A stretch of DNA of 64,000 nucleotides from assembly GCA_027886175.1 (NCBI GenBank), contig JAJNNQ010000130.1, forward strand, positions 16,819,501 through 16,883,500, given 5' to 3'. The notes under the pieces were generated by a model. It did not search any database. It was given only the letters and a program-made list of their open reading frames with translations, and was not told the origin of the DNA. Within the stretch, counting starts at the first letter, position 1, and each line of letters starts with the position of its first letter. Origin of the DNA: Phylloscopus collybita (taxonomy: Eukaryota; Chordata; Aves; Passeriformes; Phylloscopidae). The translations under genes and the position numbers were made by a program. This document shows positions 39,163 through 50,882 of this stretch, one piece after another.

Positions 39163-41497
39163 CGTAGACTTTGGTTTCCCATGGAAAAGGGCCACCGTTC
39201 GTGTCTAATGCTGTCTGCCTGGCACTGTGGTTATGACTGCTGCAGTTCCATACAAATGCTGATAAGTCCCAGGTGCAATCTACCACCAGGTGGAAGTTTG
39301 TCTGCCCTTGAAGTGCCAAAGGCCTCCTAAAAATTGACATCAGGAACGTGCGGTGGAGACTTTGTTTTCCCATGGAAATGGACCACCCTTTTTGTCTAAT
39401 GCTATGTGCCTGCCACTGGGCGTATGCCTAGTAAAATTCCATAAAAATGAGGATATCTCCCGGATGGAGTCTACCACCAGTTGAAAGTTTGTCTGCCCTT
39501 GTAATGCAACGGCCTCCTACAAACTGACATCAGGAACCTGGAGAGGACGCTTTGGTTTCCCATGGAAAAGGGCCACCCTTGGTGTTTAATGCTGTCTCCT
39601 TGCCACTGACTTATGACTACTGAAATTACATACAAATGAGGATATCTCCCAGACGCAATATGCCACCAGATGGAAATTTGTCTGCTCTTGCAGTGCCAAA
39701 GGCCTCCTTCAAACTGACATTCGGAACCTCACCTGGAGACTTTGGTTTCCTATAGAAAAGGCCCACCATTCATGTTTAATGCTGTCTGTCTGCCATTGGG
39801 CTTCTGAGTACTAAAATACCACTAAAATTCCATAAAAATGAGGATATCTCCCAGGTGCAATCTACCACCAGGTGGAAGTTTGTCAGCCCTTGCAGTGCCA
39901 AAAGCCTCCTAAAAACTGACATCAGGAACATAGGATGGATAATTTGTTTTTCCATGGAAAGGGGCCACTGTTCGTGTCTAATGCTGTCTGCCTGCCAGTG
40001 GGCAGAAGCCTACCAAAATTCCCTACAAATGAGGATATCTCCCAAACGCAATTTCCCACCAGATGGAAGTTTGTCTGCCCTTTTTATGCCAAAGGCCTCC
40101 TACAAACTGACATCAGGAGCCTGGGTTGGAGACTTTGTTTTCCCATGGAAAAGGGCCACCGTTCGTGTCTAATGCTGTCTGCCTGCCACTGGGCTTTTAC
40201 CTGCTGAAATTCCATACAAATGAGGATATCTCACCGATGCAATCAGCCACCAGACAGAAGTTTGTTTGCCCTTGTACTGCCAAAGGCCTCCTAAAACCTG
40301 ACATCAGGAACGTGGCTTGGAGACTTTGGCTGCCCATGGGAAAAAGGCCACCGTTCATGTCTAATGCTGTCTGCCTGCCACTGGGCTTCTACCTGCTGAA
40401 GTTCCATACAAATGAGGATATCTCCCCGATGCAATCAACCACCAGACGGAAGTTTGTCTACCTTTGTAGTGTCAAAGGCCTCCTAGAAACGGACATCAGG
40501 AACGTGGGGTGGAGACTTTGGTTTCCCATAAAAATGGGCCATTGTTCGTGTCTAATGCTGTCTGCCTGCCACTGTGCTTCTTCCTACTAAAATTCCACTA
40601 AAACTCCATAGAAATGAGCATATCTCCCAGGTGCAATCTACAACCAGATGGAAGTTTCTCTGCCCTTATATTGGAAAACGCCTCCTACAAAGTGACATCA
40701 GCAACATGGGGTGGAGATTTTGGTTTCCCATGGAAAAGGGCCACTGTTCGTGTCTAATGCTGTCTGCCTGCCACTGGAGTTATGCCTACTGAAATTCCTC
40801 ACAAATGAGGATATTTCCCAGATGGAATCTCCCATCAGTTGGAAGTTTGTTTGCCCTTCTAGTGCCAAAGGCCTCCTAAAAACTGACATCAGGAACCTGG
40901 GGTGGAGCCTTTGGTTTCTCATGGAAATGGGCCACCGTTCGTGTCTAATAATGTCTGTCGGCCATTGGGCTTCTACCTACGAAAATTCCACTGAAATTCC
41001 ATACAAATGAAGACATCTCCCGGGTGCAGTCTACCGCCAGATATAAGTATTTCTGCCCTTGTATTTCCAAAGGCCTTCTATAAACTGACATGAGGAGCCT
41101 GGAGTGGAGACTTTGGTTTCCCATGGATATGGGCCAGCGTTCGTGTGTAAAGCAGTCTGCCTGCCGCTGGATTTCTGCCTACTTTAATACCTCTAAAATT
41201 CCATAAAAATGAGGATATCTCCCAGGTGCAATCTACCACCAGATGGAAGTTTTTCTGCCCTTGTACTTCCAAAGGCCTCTTACAAATTAATATCAGGAAC
41301 GTGGGGTAGAGACTTCGGTTTCCCATGGAAAAGGACCACCGTTTGTGTCTAATGCTGTCTGCCTGCCACTGGGGTTATGCCTGCTGAAATTCCTCACAAA
41401 TGAGGATATCTCCCGCACGGAATCTACCACCAGTTGGAAGTTTATCTGCCCTTGTAGTGCCAAAGGCCTCCTACAAACTGACATCAGGCACGTGAGA
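38961..41497 (+). repeat. HOR copy H, truncated 19-mer variant (m13-m25, 2537 bp)
   Basis: Starts with the same m1/m13 hybrid as copy G, offset by exactly 3715 bp, so G and H form a tandem pair of the 19-mer unit. It runs only to m25 and then joins m7 through a hybrid monomer at 41498. Private changes include GCCTATTAAAATTCC near 39035 and CCCATCAGTTGG near 40833. Confidence 0.93.
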
Positions 41498-41688
41498 TGG
41501 AGACTTTGGTTTCCCAAGGAAATGGACCACAGTTCGTGTCTAATGCGGTCTGCCTGGCACTGTGGTTATGATTGCTGAAGGTCCATACAAATGAGGATAT
41601 CTCCCAGGAGCAATCTACCACCAGGTGGAAGTTTGTCTGCCCTTGCAGTGCCAAAGGCCTCCTAGTAACGAACATCAGGAATGTGGGG
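41498..41688 (+). other. m26/m7 hybrid monomer (copy H to copy I junction)
   Basis: Begins as m26 (CCCAAGGAAATGGACC, CACAGTTCGTG) and switches near 41545 to m7 (GCCTGGCACTGTGGTTATG, GCTGAAGGTCC). It splices the end of one unit into the middle of another, in monomer register. Confidence 0.92.
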
Positions 41689-42271
41689 TGGAGACTTTGG
41701 TTTCCCTATAAAAATGGGCCACCGTTCGTGTCTAATGCTGTCTGCCTGCCACTGGGGATCTTCGTAATAAAATTCCAATAAAATTCCAGAGAAATGAGGA
41801 TAACTCCCAGGTGCAATCTACCACCAGATGGACGTTTTTCTGCCTGTATGTTGGAAAAGGCCTCCTACAAAGTGACATCAGCAATGAGCGCGGAGATTTG
41901 GGTTTCCCATGGAAATGGGCCACCTTTCGTGTCTAATGGTGTCTGCCTGCCACTGGGATTATGCCTTGTAAAATCCCATACAAATGAGGATATCTCCCAG
42001 ATAGAGTTTACCACCAGATGAAAGTTTGTCTGCCCTTGTAATGCCAATGGCCTCCTACACACTGACATCAGGATTCTGGAGAGGACGCTTTGGTTTCCCA
42101 TGGAAAAGGGGCACCTTGGTGTTTAATGCTGTCTCCTTGCCACTGGGCTTATGACTACTGAAATTACATACAAATGAGGATATCTCCCTAAAAAAAATTT
42201 CCCACCAGATGGAAGTTTGTCTGCCCTTTTAATGCCAAAGGCCTACTAAAAACTGACATCAGGAGCCTGGT
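41689..42271 (+). repeat. Divergent m8-m10 segment in copy I
   Basis: The monomer at 41689 starts like m8 (TCTTCGTAATAAAATTCC) but ends like m12 (GTTGGAAAAGGCCTCC, AAAGTGACATCAGC), so it appears to be an m8/m12 mosaic. The next two (41891, 42082) resemble m9 and m10 but differ at many positions, for example CGCGGAGATTTGGG in place of the usual anchor and CCTTGTAAAATCCC. This copy segment escaped the homogenisation seen in the other copies. Confidence 0.8.
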
Positions 42272-45200
42272 TGGAGACTTTGTTTTCCCATAGAAAAGGG
42301 CCACCGTTCCTCTATAATGCTGTCTGCCTGCCACTGGGCTTCTACCTGATGAAATTCCATAAAAATGAGGATATCTCAACGATGCAATCAACCACCAGAC
42401 GGAAGTTTTTCTGCCATTGTAGTGCCAAAGGCCTCCTAGAAACGGACATCAGGAACGAGGGGTGGAGACTTTGGTTTTCCATCAAATGGGCCATTTTTCT
42501 TGTCTAATGCTGTCTGCCTGCCACGGGGTTCCTTCCTACTAAAATTCCACTAAACCTCCATAAAAATGAGGATATCTCCCAGGTCCAATCTACAACCAGA
42601 TGGAAGTTTCTCTGTCCTTATATTGGAAAATGTCTCCTACAAAGTGACATCAGCAACATGGGGTGGAGATTTTGGTTTCCCATGGAAAAGGGCCACTGTT
42701 CGTGTGTAATGCTGTCTGCCAGATACTGGGCTTATGCCTACTAAAATTCCACTAAAATTCCATACAAATGAGGATACCTCCCAGGTGCAATCTACCACTA
42801 GATGGAAGTTTGTCTGCCCTTGTAGTGTTAAAGGCTTCCTACAAATTAACATCAGGAACCTGGGGCGTAGACTTTGGTTTCCCATGGAAAAGGGCCACCG
42901 TTCGTGTTTAATGCTGTCTGCCTGGCACTGTGGTTATGACTGCTGCAGTTCCATACAAATGCTGATAAGTCCCAGGTGCAATCTACCACCAGGTGGAAGT
43001 TTGTCTGCCCTTGAAGTGCCAAAGGCCTCCTAAAAATTGACATCAGGAACGTGCTGTGGAGACTTTGTTTTCCCATGGAAATGGGCCACCCCTTTTGTCT
43101 AATGCTATGTGCCTGCCACTGGGCGTATGCCTAGTAAAATTCCATAAAAATGAGGATATCTCCCAGATGGAGTCTACCACCAGTTGAAAGTTTGTCTGCC
43201 CTTGTAATGCAACGGCCTCCTACAAACTGACATCAGGAACCTGGAGAGGACGCTTTGGTTTCCCATGGAAAAGGGCCACCCTTGGTGTTTAATGCTGTCT
43301 CCTTGCCACTGACTTATGACTACTGAAATTACATACAAATGAGGATATCTCCCAGACGCAATATGCCACCAGATGGAAATTTGTCTGCTCTTGCAGTGCC
43401 AAAGGCCTCCTTCAAACTGACATTCGGAACCTCACCTGGAGACTTTGGTTTCCTATAGAAAAGGCCCACCATTCATGTTTAATGCTGTCTGTCTGCCATT
43501 GGGCTTCTGAGTACTAAAATACCACTAAAATTCCATAAAAATGAGGATATCTCCCAGGTGCAATCTACCACCAGGTGGAAGTTTGTCAGCCCTTGCAGTG
43601 CCAAAAGCCTCCTAAAAACTGACATCAGGAACATAGGATGGATAATTTGTTTTTCCATGGAAAGGGGCCACTGTTCGTGTCTAATGCTGTCTGCCTGCCA
43701 GTGGGCAGAAGCCTACCAAAATTCCCTACAAATGAGGATATCTCCCAAACGCAATTTCCCACCAGATGGAAGTTTGTCTGCCCTTTTTATGCCAAAGGCC
43801 TCCTACAAACTGACATCAGGAGCCTGGGTTGGAGACTTTGTTTTCCCATGGAAAAGGGCCACCGTTCGTGTCTAATGCTGTCTGCCTGCCACTGGGCTTT
43901 TACCTGCTGAAATTCCATACAAATGAGGATATCTCACCGATGCAATCAGCCACCAGACAGAAGTTTGTTTGCCCTTGTACTGCCAAAGGCCTCCTAAAAC
44001 CTGACATCAGGAACGTGGCTTGGAGACTTTGGCTGCCCATGGGAAAAAGGCCACCGTTCATGTCTAATGCTGTCTGCCTGCCACTGGGCTTCTACCTGCT
44101 GAAGTTCCATACAAATGAGGATATCTCCCCGATGCAATCAACCACCAGACGGAAGTTTGTCTACCTTTGTAGTGTCAAAGGCCTCCTAGAAACGGACATC
44201 AGGAACGTGGGGTGGAGACTTTGGTTTCCCATAAAAATGGGCCATTGTTCGTGTCTAATGCTGTCTGCCTGCCACTGTGCTTCTTCCTACTAAAATTCCA
44301 CTAAAACTCCATAGAAATGAGCATATCTCCCAGGTGCAATCTACAACCAGATGGAAGTTTCTCTGCCCTTATATTGGAAAACGCCTCCTACAAAGTGACA
44401 TCAGCAACATGGGGTGGAGATTTTGGTTTCCCATGGAAAAGGGCCACTGTTCGTGTCTAATGCTGTCTGCCTGCCACTGGAGTTATGCCTACTGAAATTC
44501 CTCACAAATGAGGATATTTCCCAGATGGAATCTCCCACCAGTTGGAAGTTTGTTTGCCCTTCTAGTGCCAAAGGCCTCCTAAAAACTGACATCAGGAACC
44601 TGGGGTGGAGACTTTGGTTTCTCATGGAAATGGGCCACCGTTCGTGTCTAATAAGGTCTGTCGGCCATTGGGCTTCTACCTACGAAAATTCCACTGAAAT
44701 TCCATACAAATGAAGACATCTCCCGGGTGCAGTCTACCGCCAGATATAAGTATTTCTGCCCTTGTATTTCCAAAGGCCTTCTATAAACTGACATGAGGAG
44801 CCTGGAGTGGAGACTTTGGTTTCCCATGGATATGGGCCAGGGTTCGTGTGTAAAGCAGTCTGCCTGCCGCTGGATTTCTGCCTACTTTAATACCACTGAA
44901 ATTCCATAAAAATGAGGATATCTCCCAGGTGCAATCTACCACCAGATGGAAGTTTTTCTGCCCTTGTACTTCCAAAGGCCTCTTACAAACTAATATCAGG
45001 AACGTGGGGTAGAGACTTCGGTTTCCCATGGAAAAGGACCACCGTTTGTGTCTAATGCTGTCTGCCTGCCACTGGGGTTATGCCTGCTAAAATTCCTCAC
45101 AAATGAGGATATCTCCCGCACGGAATCTACCACCAGTTGGAAGTTTATCTGCCCTTGTAGTGCCAAAGGCCTCCTACAAACTGACATCAGGCACGTGAGA

Positions 45201-48084
45201 TGGAGACTTTGGTTTCCCAAGGAAATGGACCACAGTTCGTGTCTAATGCTGTCTGCGAGACACTGGGCTTATGCCGACTAAAATTCCACTAAAATTCTAT
45301 ACAAATGAGGATGTCTCCCAGGTGCAATCTACCACCAGATGGAAGTTTGTCTGCCCCTGAAGAGCCAAAGGCTTCCTACAAATTGACATCAAGAACCTGA
45401 GGCGGAGACTTTGGTTTCCCATGGAAAAGGGCCACCGTTCACGTCTAATACTGTCTGGCTGCCACTGGGCTTATGGCTATTAAAATTACATACAAATGAG
45501 GATATCTCCTGAATGCAATATGCCACCAATTGGAACTTTGTCTCCTCCTGTAGTGCCAGAGGCCTCCTAGAAAATGACATGAGGAACCTGGGGTGGAGAC
45601 TTTGGTTTCCCATGGAAATGAGCCACTATTCATGTCTAATTCTGTCTACCTGCAGCTGGGATTCTGTCTACTAATATTCCACTAAAATTCCATACAAATG
45701 AGTATATCTCCCAGGTGCAATCTAACACCAGATGGAAGATTCTCTGCCCTTGTGTTTCCAAAGGCCTCCAACAAACTGCCATCAGGAACCTGGGGTGGAG
45801 ACTTTGCTTTCCCATGGAAAAGGACCACCGTTCCTGTCTAATGCTGTCTGCCTGGCACTGTGGTGATGACTGCTGAAGTTCCATACAAATGAGGATATCT
45901 CCCAGGTGTAATCTACCACTGGGTGGAAGTTTTTCTGCCCCCGTAGTGCCAAAGGCCTCCTAAAAACTGACATCCCGAACGGGGGGTGGAGACTTTTGTT
46001 TCCCAAAGAAATGCCCACCGTTCGTGTTTAATGCTGTCTGGCAGCCACTGGCCTTATGCCTACTAAAATTCCACTAAAATTCTATAGAAATGAGGTTATC
46101 TCCCAGGTGCAATCTACCACCAGATGGAAGTTTGCCTGCCCTTGTATTTCCAAAGGCCTCCTACAAACTGACATCAGGAACGTGAGGTGGAGACTTTGGT
46201 TTCCCATGGAAAAGGTCCATTGTTCGTGTCTAATGCTGTCTGCCTGCCACTGGGCTTCTGCCATCTGAAATTCCATACAAATGAGGATATCTCCTCAATG
46301 AAATCAACCACCAGACGGAACTTTGTCTGCCCTTGTAGTGCCAAAGGCCTCCTACAAACTGACATCAGGAGCCTGGAGTGGAGAATTTGGTTTCCCATGG
46401 AAAAGGGCCACCGTTCGTGTCTAATGCTGTCGCCCGGCCACTGGGCTTATGGCTACAGAAATTACATACAAATGAGGATATCTCCAAGATGCAATATGCC
46501 ACCAGTTGGAAGTTTGTCTGTTCTTGTAGTGCAAAAGGCCTCCTAAAAACTGACATCAGGAACCTGGCCTGCAGACTTTCATTTCCCCTGGAAAAGGGCC
46601 ACTATTCATGTCTAATTCTGTCTGCCTGCCGCTTGGAATCTGCGTACTAAAATTCTTCTAAAATTCTTTACAAATGAGAATATCTCTCAGGTGCAATCTA
46701 CCACCACGTGGAAGTTTGTCTGCTCTTGTAGTGCCAAAGGCGTCCTAAAACATGACATCAGGAACGTGAGGATGGATAATTTGTTTTTCCATGGAAAAGG
46801 CCCATTGTTCATGTCTAATGCTGCTGCCTGCCAGTGGGTATATGCCTACTAAAATTCCATACGTATGAGGATATCTCCCAAATGCAATTTCCCACCAGAT
46901 GGATGTTTGTCTACACTTTTAATGCCAAAGGCCTCCTGAAAACCGACATCAGAAGCCTGGGTTGGAGACTTCGGTTTCCCATGGAAAAGGGCCACCGTTC
47001 GTGTCTAATGCTCTCTGCCTGCCACTGGGCTTCTGCCTGCTGAAATTCCATACAAATGAGGATATCTCCCCGATGAAATAAACCAACAGACGGAAGTTTG
47101 TCTTCCCATGTACTGCAAAAGACCTCCTAAAACCTGATATCGGGAACGTAGTGTGGAGACTTTGGTTTCCCATGGAAAAAGACCACTGTTCCTGTCTAAT
47201 GCTGTCTGCCTGGTACAGTGGTTATGACTGCTGAAGTTCCATAAAAATGAGGATATCTCTGCAATGCAATCAACCACAAGATAGAAGTATGTCTGCCCTT
47301 GTAGTACCAAAGGCCTCCTACAAACTGACATCAGGAACGTGAGATGGAGACTTTGGTTTCCCAAGGAAATGGGCCACCGTTTGTGTCTAATGCTCTCTGC
47401 CAGCCACTTGGCTTATGCCTACTAGAATTCCAATAAAATTCTCTAAAAATGAGGATATCTCCCAGGTGCAATCTACCACCTGACGGAAGTTTGTCTGCCC
47501 TTGTAGTTCCAAAGGCCTCCTACAAACTGACATCAGGAACGTGAGGTGGAGACTTTGGTTTTCTATGGAAAAGGGCCACCGTTCCTGTCTAATGCTGTCT
47601 GTCTGCCACTGGGCTTATGCCTGCTGAAATTCCAGAGAAATGAGGATATCTCCGAGATGGAATCTACCACCAGTTGGAAGTTTATCTGCCCTTGTAGTTC
47701 CAAAGGCCTCCTACAAACTGACACCAGGAACCTGGAGTGGAGACTTTGGTTTCCCATGGAAATGGGCCAGCGTTCGTGTCTAATGATGTGTTCCTGCCAC
47801 TAGGCTTCTGCCTATTAAAATCCCACTAAAATTCCTTACAAATGAGGATGTCTCCCAGGTGCAATCTACCACCAGATGGAAGTTTGTCTCCCCCTGTAGA
47901 GCCAAAGGCTTCCTACAAATTGACATCAGGAACCTGGGGAGGAGACTTTGGCTTCCCATGGAAATGGGCCACCGTTGGTGTTTAATGCTGTCTACTTGCC
48001 ACTGGGCTTCTGCCTACTGTGATTGCACTAGAATTCCATACAAATGAGGATATCTCCAAGATGCAATATGCCACCAGTCGGAAG

Positions 48085-48488
48085 TTTATCTGCCCTTGTA
48101 GTGCCAAAGGCCTCCTACAAACTGACATCAGGCACGTGAGATGGAGACTTTGGTTTCCCAAGGAAATGGACCACAGTTCGTGTCTAATGCTGTCTGCGAG
48201 ACACTGGGCTTATGCCGACTAAAATTCCACTAAAATTCTATACAAATGAGGATGTCTCCCAGGTGCAATCTACCACCAGATGGAAGTTTGTCTCCCCCTG
48301 TAGAGCCAAAGGCTTCCTACAAATTGACATCAGGAACCTGGGGAGGAGACTTTGGTTTCCCATGGAAATGGGCCACCGTTGGTGTTTAATGCTGTTTACT
48401 TGCCACTGGGCTTCTGCCTACTGTGATTGCACTAGAATTCCATACAAATGAGGATATCTCCAAGATGCAATATGCCACCAGTCGGAAG
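48085..48488 (+). repeat. 404-bp two-monomer insertion with HOR-derived sequence
   Basis: Present in the first copy of the divergent duplication and absent from the second (compare 52585-52590). From 48085 to about 48290 it matches HOR m25/m26 closely (TTTATCTGCCCTTG, GGCACGTGAGATGG, CTGCGAGACACTGGG, TATGCCGACTAAAATTCC). It then returns to a repeat of the local monomers at 47870-48084. The exact breakpoints are ambiguous because both sides are satellite. Confidence 0.8.
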
Positions 48489-49916
48489 GTTGTCTGTTCT
48501 TGTAGTGCAAAAGGCCTCCGAAAAGCAGACATCAGGAACCTGGCCTGGAGGCTTTGGTTTCCCCTGGAAAAGGCCACTATTCATGTATAATTCTGTGTGC
48601 CTGCCGGTGGGATTTGGCGTACTGAAATTCCTCTAAAATTCTATAAAATTGAGAATATCTTGCAGGTGCAATCTACTCCCAGTTTGAAGTTTCTCTCCCC
48701 TTGTAGTGCCAAAGGGCTCCTATAAACTCACTTCTTAAACGTGGGATGTATAATTTGGTTTCCCGTGGAATAGGGCACTGTTCATGCCTAATGCTGTGTG
48801 CCTGCCACTGGGCGTATGCCTGCTAAAATTCCATACAAATGAGGATATCTCGCAGATGCAATTTACCACCAGATGGAAGTTTGCCTGCCCTTGAAGTGGC
48901 AAAGGGCTCCTAAAAACTGACATCAGGAACCGGGAGTGGCGACTTTGGTTTCCCATGAAAATGGGCCACCGTTCGTGTGTAATGCTGTCTGCTTGCCACT
49001 GGGCTTCTTCCTATTAAAATTCCACTAAAATTCCATAGAAATGAGGATATCTCCCAGGTGCAATCTACAACCAGATGGAAGATTCTCTGCCCTTGTAGTA
49101 CCAAAGCCCTCCTAAAAAACTGACATCAGGAACCTGGGGTGGAGACTTTGTTTTCCCATGGAAAAGGGCCAGCGTTCATGTCTAATGCTGTCTGCCTGCC
49201 ACTGGGCTTCTGCCTGCTGAAATTCCAAAGATATTTGGAAATCTCTCCGATGCAATCAACCAGCTGATGGAAGTTTGTCTGCCCCTGTAGTGCCAAAGGC
49301 CTCCTACAAATTGACATCAGGAGCCTGGAGTGGAGAATTCGGTTTCCCATGGAAAAGGGCCACCGTTCGTGTCTAATGCTGTCTGCCGGCCACTGGGCTT
49401 ATGGCTACAGAAATTACATACAAATGAGGATATCTCCCAGATGCAATATGCCACCAGTTGGAAGTTTGTCTGCTCTTGTAGTTCCAAAGGCCTCCTAGAA
49501 ACGGACATCATGAACGTGGGATGGAGACTTTGGTTTCCCATGGAAATGGGCCACCGTTTGTGTTTAATGCTGTCTACTTGCCACTGGGCTTCTGCCTACT
49601 TTAATTCCACTATAATTCCATACAAATGAGGATATCTCCAAGATGCAATATGCCACCAGTCGGAAGTTTGTCTGTTCTTGTAGTGCAAAAGGCCTCCTAA
49701 AAGCTGACATCAGGAACCTGGCCTGGAGACTTTGGTTTCCCCTGGAAAAGGCCGCTATTCATGTCTAATTCTGTGTGCCTGCCGGTGGGATTCGGCGGAC
49801 TGAAATTCCTCTAAAATTCTATAAAATTGAGAATATCTCGCAGGTGCAATCTACTCCCGGTTTGAAGTTTCTCTGCCCTTGTAGTGCCAAAGGGCTCCTA
49901 TAAACTCTCTTCTTAA

Positions 49917-49922
49917 ACGTAG
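49917..49922 (+). repeat. Target-site duplication, left
   Basis: ACGTAG directly before the TG terminus of the LTR; identical to 50291-50296. Confidence 0.88.
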
Positions 49923-50290
49923 TGTTGCGGCTTATTCAGCCATCGCCTTGGTGGCCTGGGTTTAATTGAAGACACGACCACCACGAGCTGCGAGCGTGGG
50001 GTTCGGGCAAATGACTCAGTTAACACCAATGTGATGTGTTTGGTCAAAAGCGTTTATTATCTAAAACACAGGGTTTAAGTACCTTCTGGGTTTCGCTACG
50101 TCATAGGGGGTCTTACTAGTTTCTTAAGGGTAGTGGAAAAGTACTGGTATGCAAGGAAAGAGAGAGGGGTCTGTGACCTTGAGATAAAGGTTATCTCTGG
50201 AGAGGGATGTGCCTGGCCCTGCTTCGCGTTACAACCCGATTCGTCTTCCGCAAACGCAGTCTGTCCCTTCCAATTCACATTCTCTCCACA
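49923..50290 (-). mobile_element. Solo LTR of an endogenous retrovirus (368 bp)
   Basis: The only non-satellite sequence in the window. It begins TGTTGCGGC and ends CTCTCCACA on the plus strand, so it has TG...CA termini, and it is flanked by perfect 6-bp direct repeats ACGTAG. The intact pre-insertion site is seen at 48741 and 52841 (AAACGTGGGATGTATAATTTG). The minus strand is proposed as sense because AATAAA is present there (plus-strand TTTATT at 50053-50058) and none was seen on the plus strand. No internal gag, pol or env sequence is present, so it is a solo LTR left by LTR-LTR recombination. A 6-bp target duplication is typical of class II (betaretrovirus-like) elements. About 16 CpG sites are retained, suggesting a relatively young insertion. 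I do not recognise the exact LTR family. The short frames crossing it are not genes. Confidence 0.88.
50053..50058 (-). promoter_or_regulatory. Candidate LTR polyadenylation signal
   Basis: AATAAA on the minus strand, about 130 bases before the 3' end of the LTR in that orientation, a reasonable position for the U3/R region. A TTAAA on the minus strand lies about 15 bases upstream (50071-50080 region). That is too close for me to assign it as the TATA box. Confidence 0.6.
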
Positions 50291-50296
50291 ACGTAG
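50291..50296 (+). repeat. Target-site duplication, right
   Basis: ACGTAG directly after the CA terminus of the LTR, followed by the continuation of the interrupted monomer (GATGTATAATTTGG). Confidence 0.88.
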
Positions 50297-50882
50297 GATG
50301 TATAATTTGGTTTCCCGTGGAATAGGGCACTGTTCATGCCTAATGCTGTGTGCCTGCCACTGGGCATATGCCTGCTAAATCTCCATACAAATGAGCATAT
50401 CTCGCAGATGCAATTTACCACCAGATGGAAGTTTGCCTGCCCTTGTAGTGGCAAAGGCCTCCTAAAAACTGACATCAGGAACCGGGAGTTGCGACTTTGG
50501 TTTCCCAGGAAAATGGGCCACCGTTCGTGTGTAATGCTGTCTGCTTGCCACTGGGCTTCTTCCTATTAAAATTCCACTAAAATTCCATAGAAATGAGGAT
50601 ATCTCCCAGGTGCAATCTACAACCAGATGGAAGATTCTCTGCCCTTGTAGTACCAAAGCCCTCCTAAAAAACTGACATCAGGAACCTGGGGTGGAGACTT
50701 TGTTTTCCCATGGAAAAGGGCCAGCGTTCATGTCTAATGCTGTCTGCCTGCCACTGGGCTTCTGCCTGCTGAAATTCCAAAGAAATTGGGAAATCTCTCC
50801 GATGCAATCAACCACCTGACGGAAGTTTGTCTGCCCCTGTAGTGCCAAAGGCCTCCTACAAATTGACATCAGGAGCCTGGAG

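Larger units (their letters stand above)
1..46378 (+). repeat. Satellite array, HOR domain 1
   Basis: Uninterrupted head-to-tail satellite monomers of 191 or 202 bp (rarely 190, 192 or 201). Every monomer can be anchored on TGGAGACTTTGG followed by TTTCCCATGG. They are organised into a 31-monomer, 6060-bp higher-order repeat present as nine complete or shortened copies (A-I), preceded by 60 bp of the last monomer of an earlier copy. All monomers face the same way; I saw no inversion. Conserved blocks in nearly every monomer are CCATGG, GAGGATATCTCC, CCACCAGATGGAAG, TGCCAAAGGCCTCC and ACTGACATCAGGAAC. No gene or unique sequence was seen anywhere in this interval. The family is not one I recognise; it does not look like 171-bp alpha satellite or like mouse major or minor satellite. 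Confidence 0.97.
41498..46378 (+). repeat. HOR copy I (m7-m31, 25 monomers, 4881 bp)
   Basis: Enters the HOR at m7 through an m26/m7 hybrid (41498-41688) and runs to m31; the length equals the canonical sum of m7-m31. The first four monomers (about 41498-42270) are noticeably more divergent than the same monomers elsewhere. From m11 onward the copy is typical of the G/H subfamily. It ends at the boundary with the divergent block. Confidence 0.92.
46379..50882 (+). repeat. Divergent block, first copy of internal duplication (4504 bp)
   Basis: Twenty-one monomers starting at 46379, 46570, 46773, 46963, 47154, 47345, 47547, 47738, 47940, 48142, 48344, 48546, 48747, 48937, 49140, 49331, 49522, 49724, 50299, 50490 and 50692. 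The monomer at 49724 is interrupted by the LTR. Within this copy the run beginning at 48546 recurs at 49724 (1178 bp, six monomers, later), so there are nested duplications. Confidence 0.88.

Noticed and set aside
1..46378. CRISPR-like regular repetition.
   Set aside because: Repeats are about 191-202 bp, directly adjoining, with no unique spacers and no cas genes.
50071..50080. TTAAA on the minus strand as the LTR TATA box.
   Set aside because: It lies only about 15 bases from the AATAAA signal, so the usual order of promoter, start site and signal would not fit without special arrangement; left unassigned.
49923..50290. A full-length provirus or a non-LTR retrotransposon.
   Set aside because: Only one LTR-length segment is present with direct duplication of the target, no internal region, no second LTR and no poly(A) tail.
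50096..50378. Open frames crossing the LTR (plus 50133-50378, minus 50096-50278).
   Set aside because: Each is short, starts or ends in satellite or in LTR non-coding sequence, and shows no retroviral protein motif. A solo LTR has no coding region.
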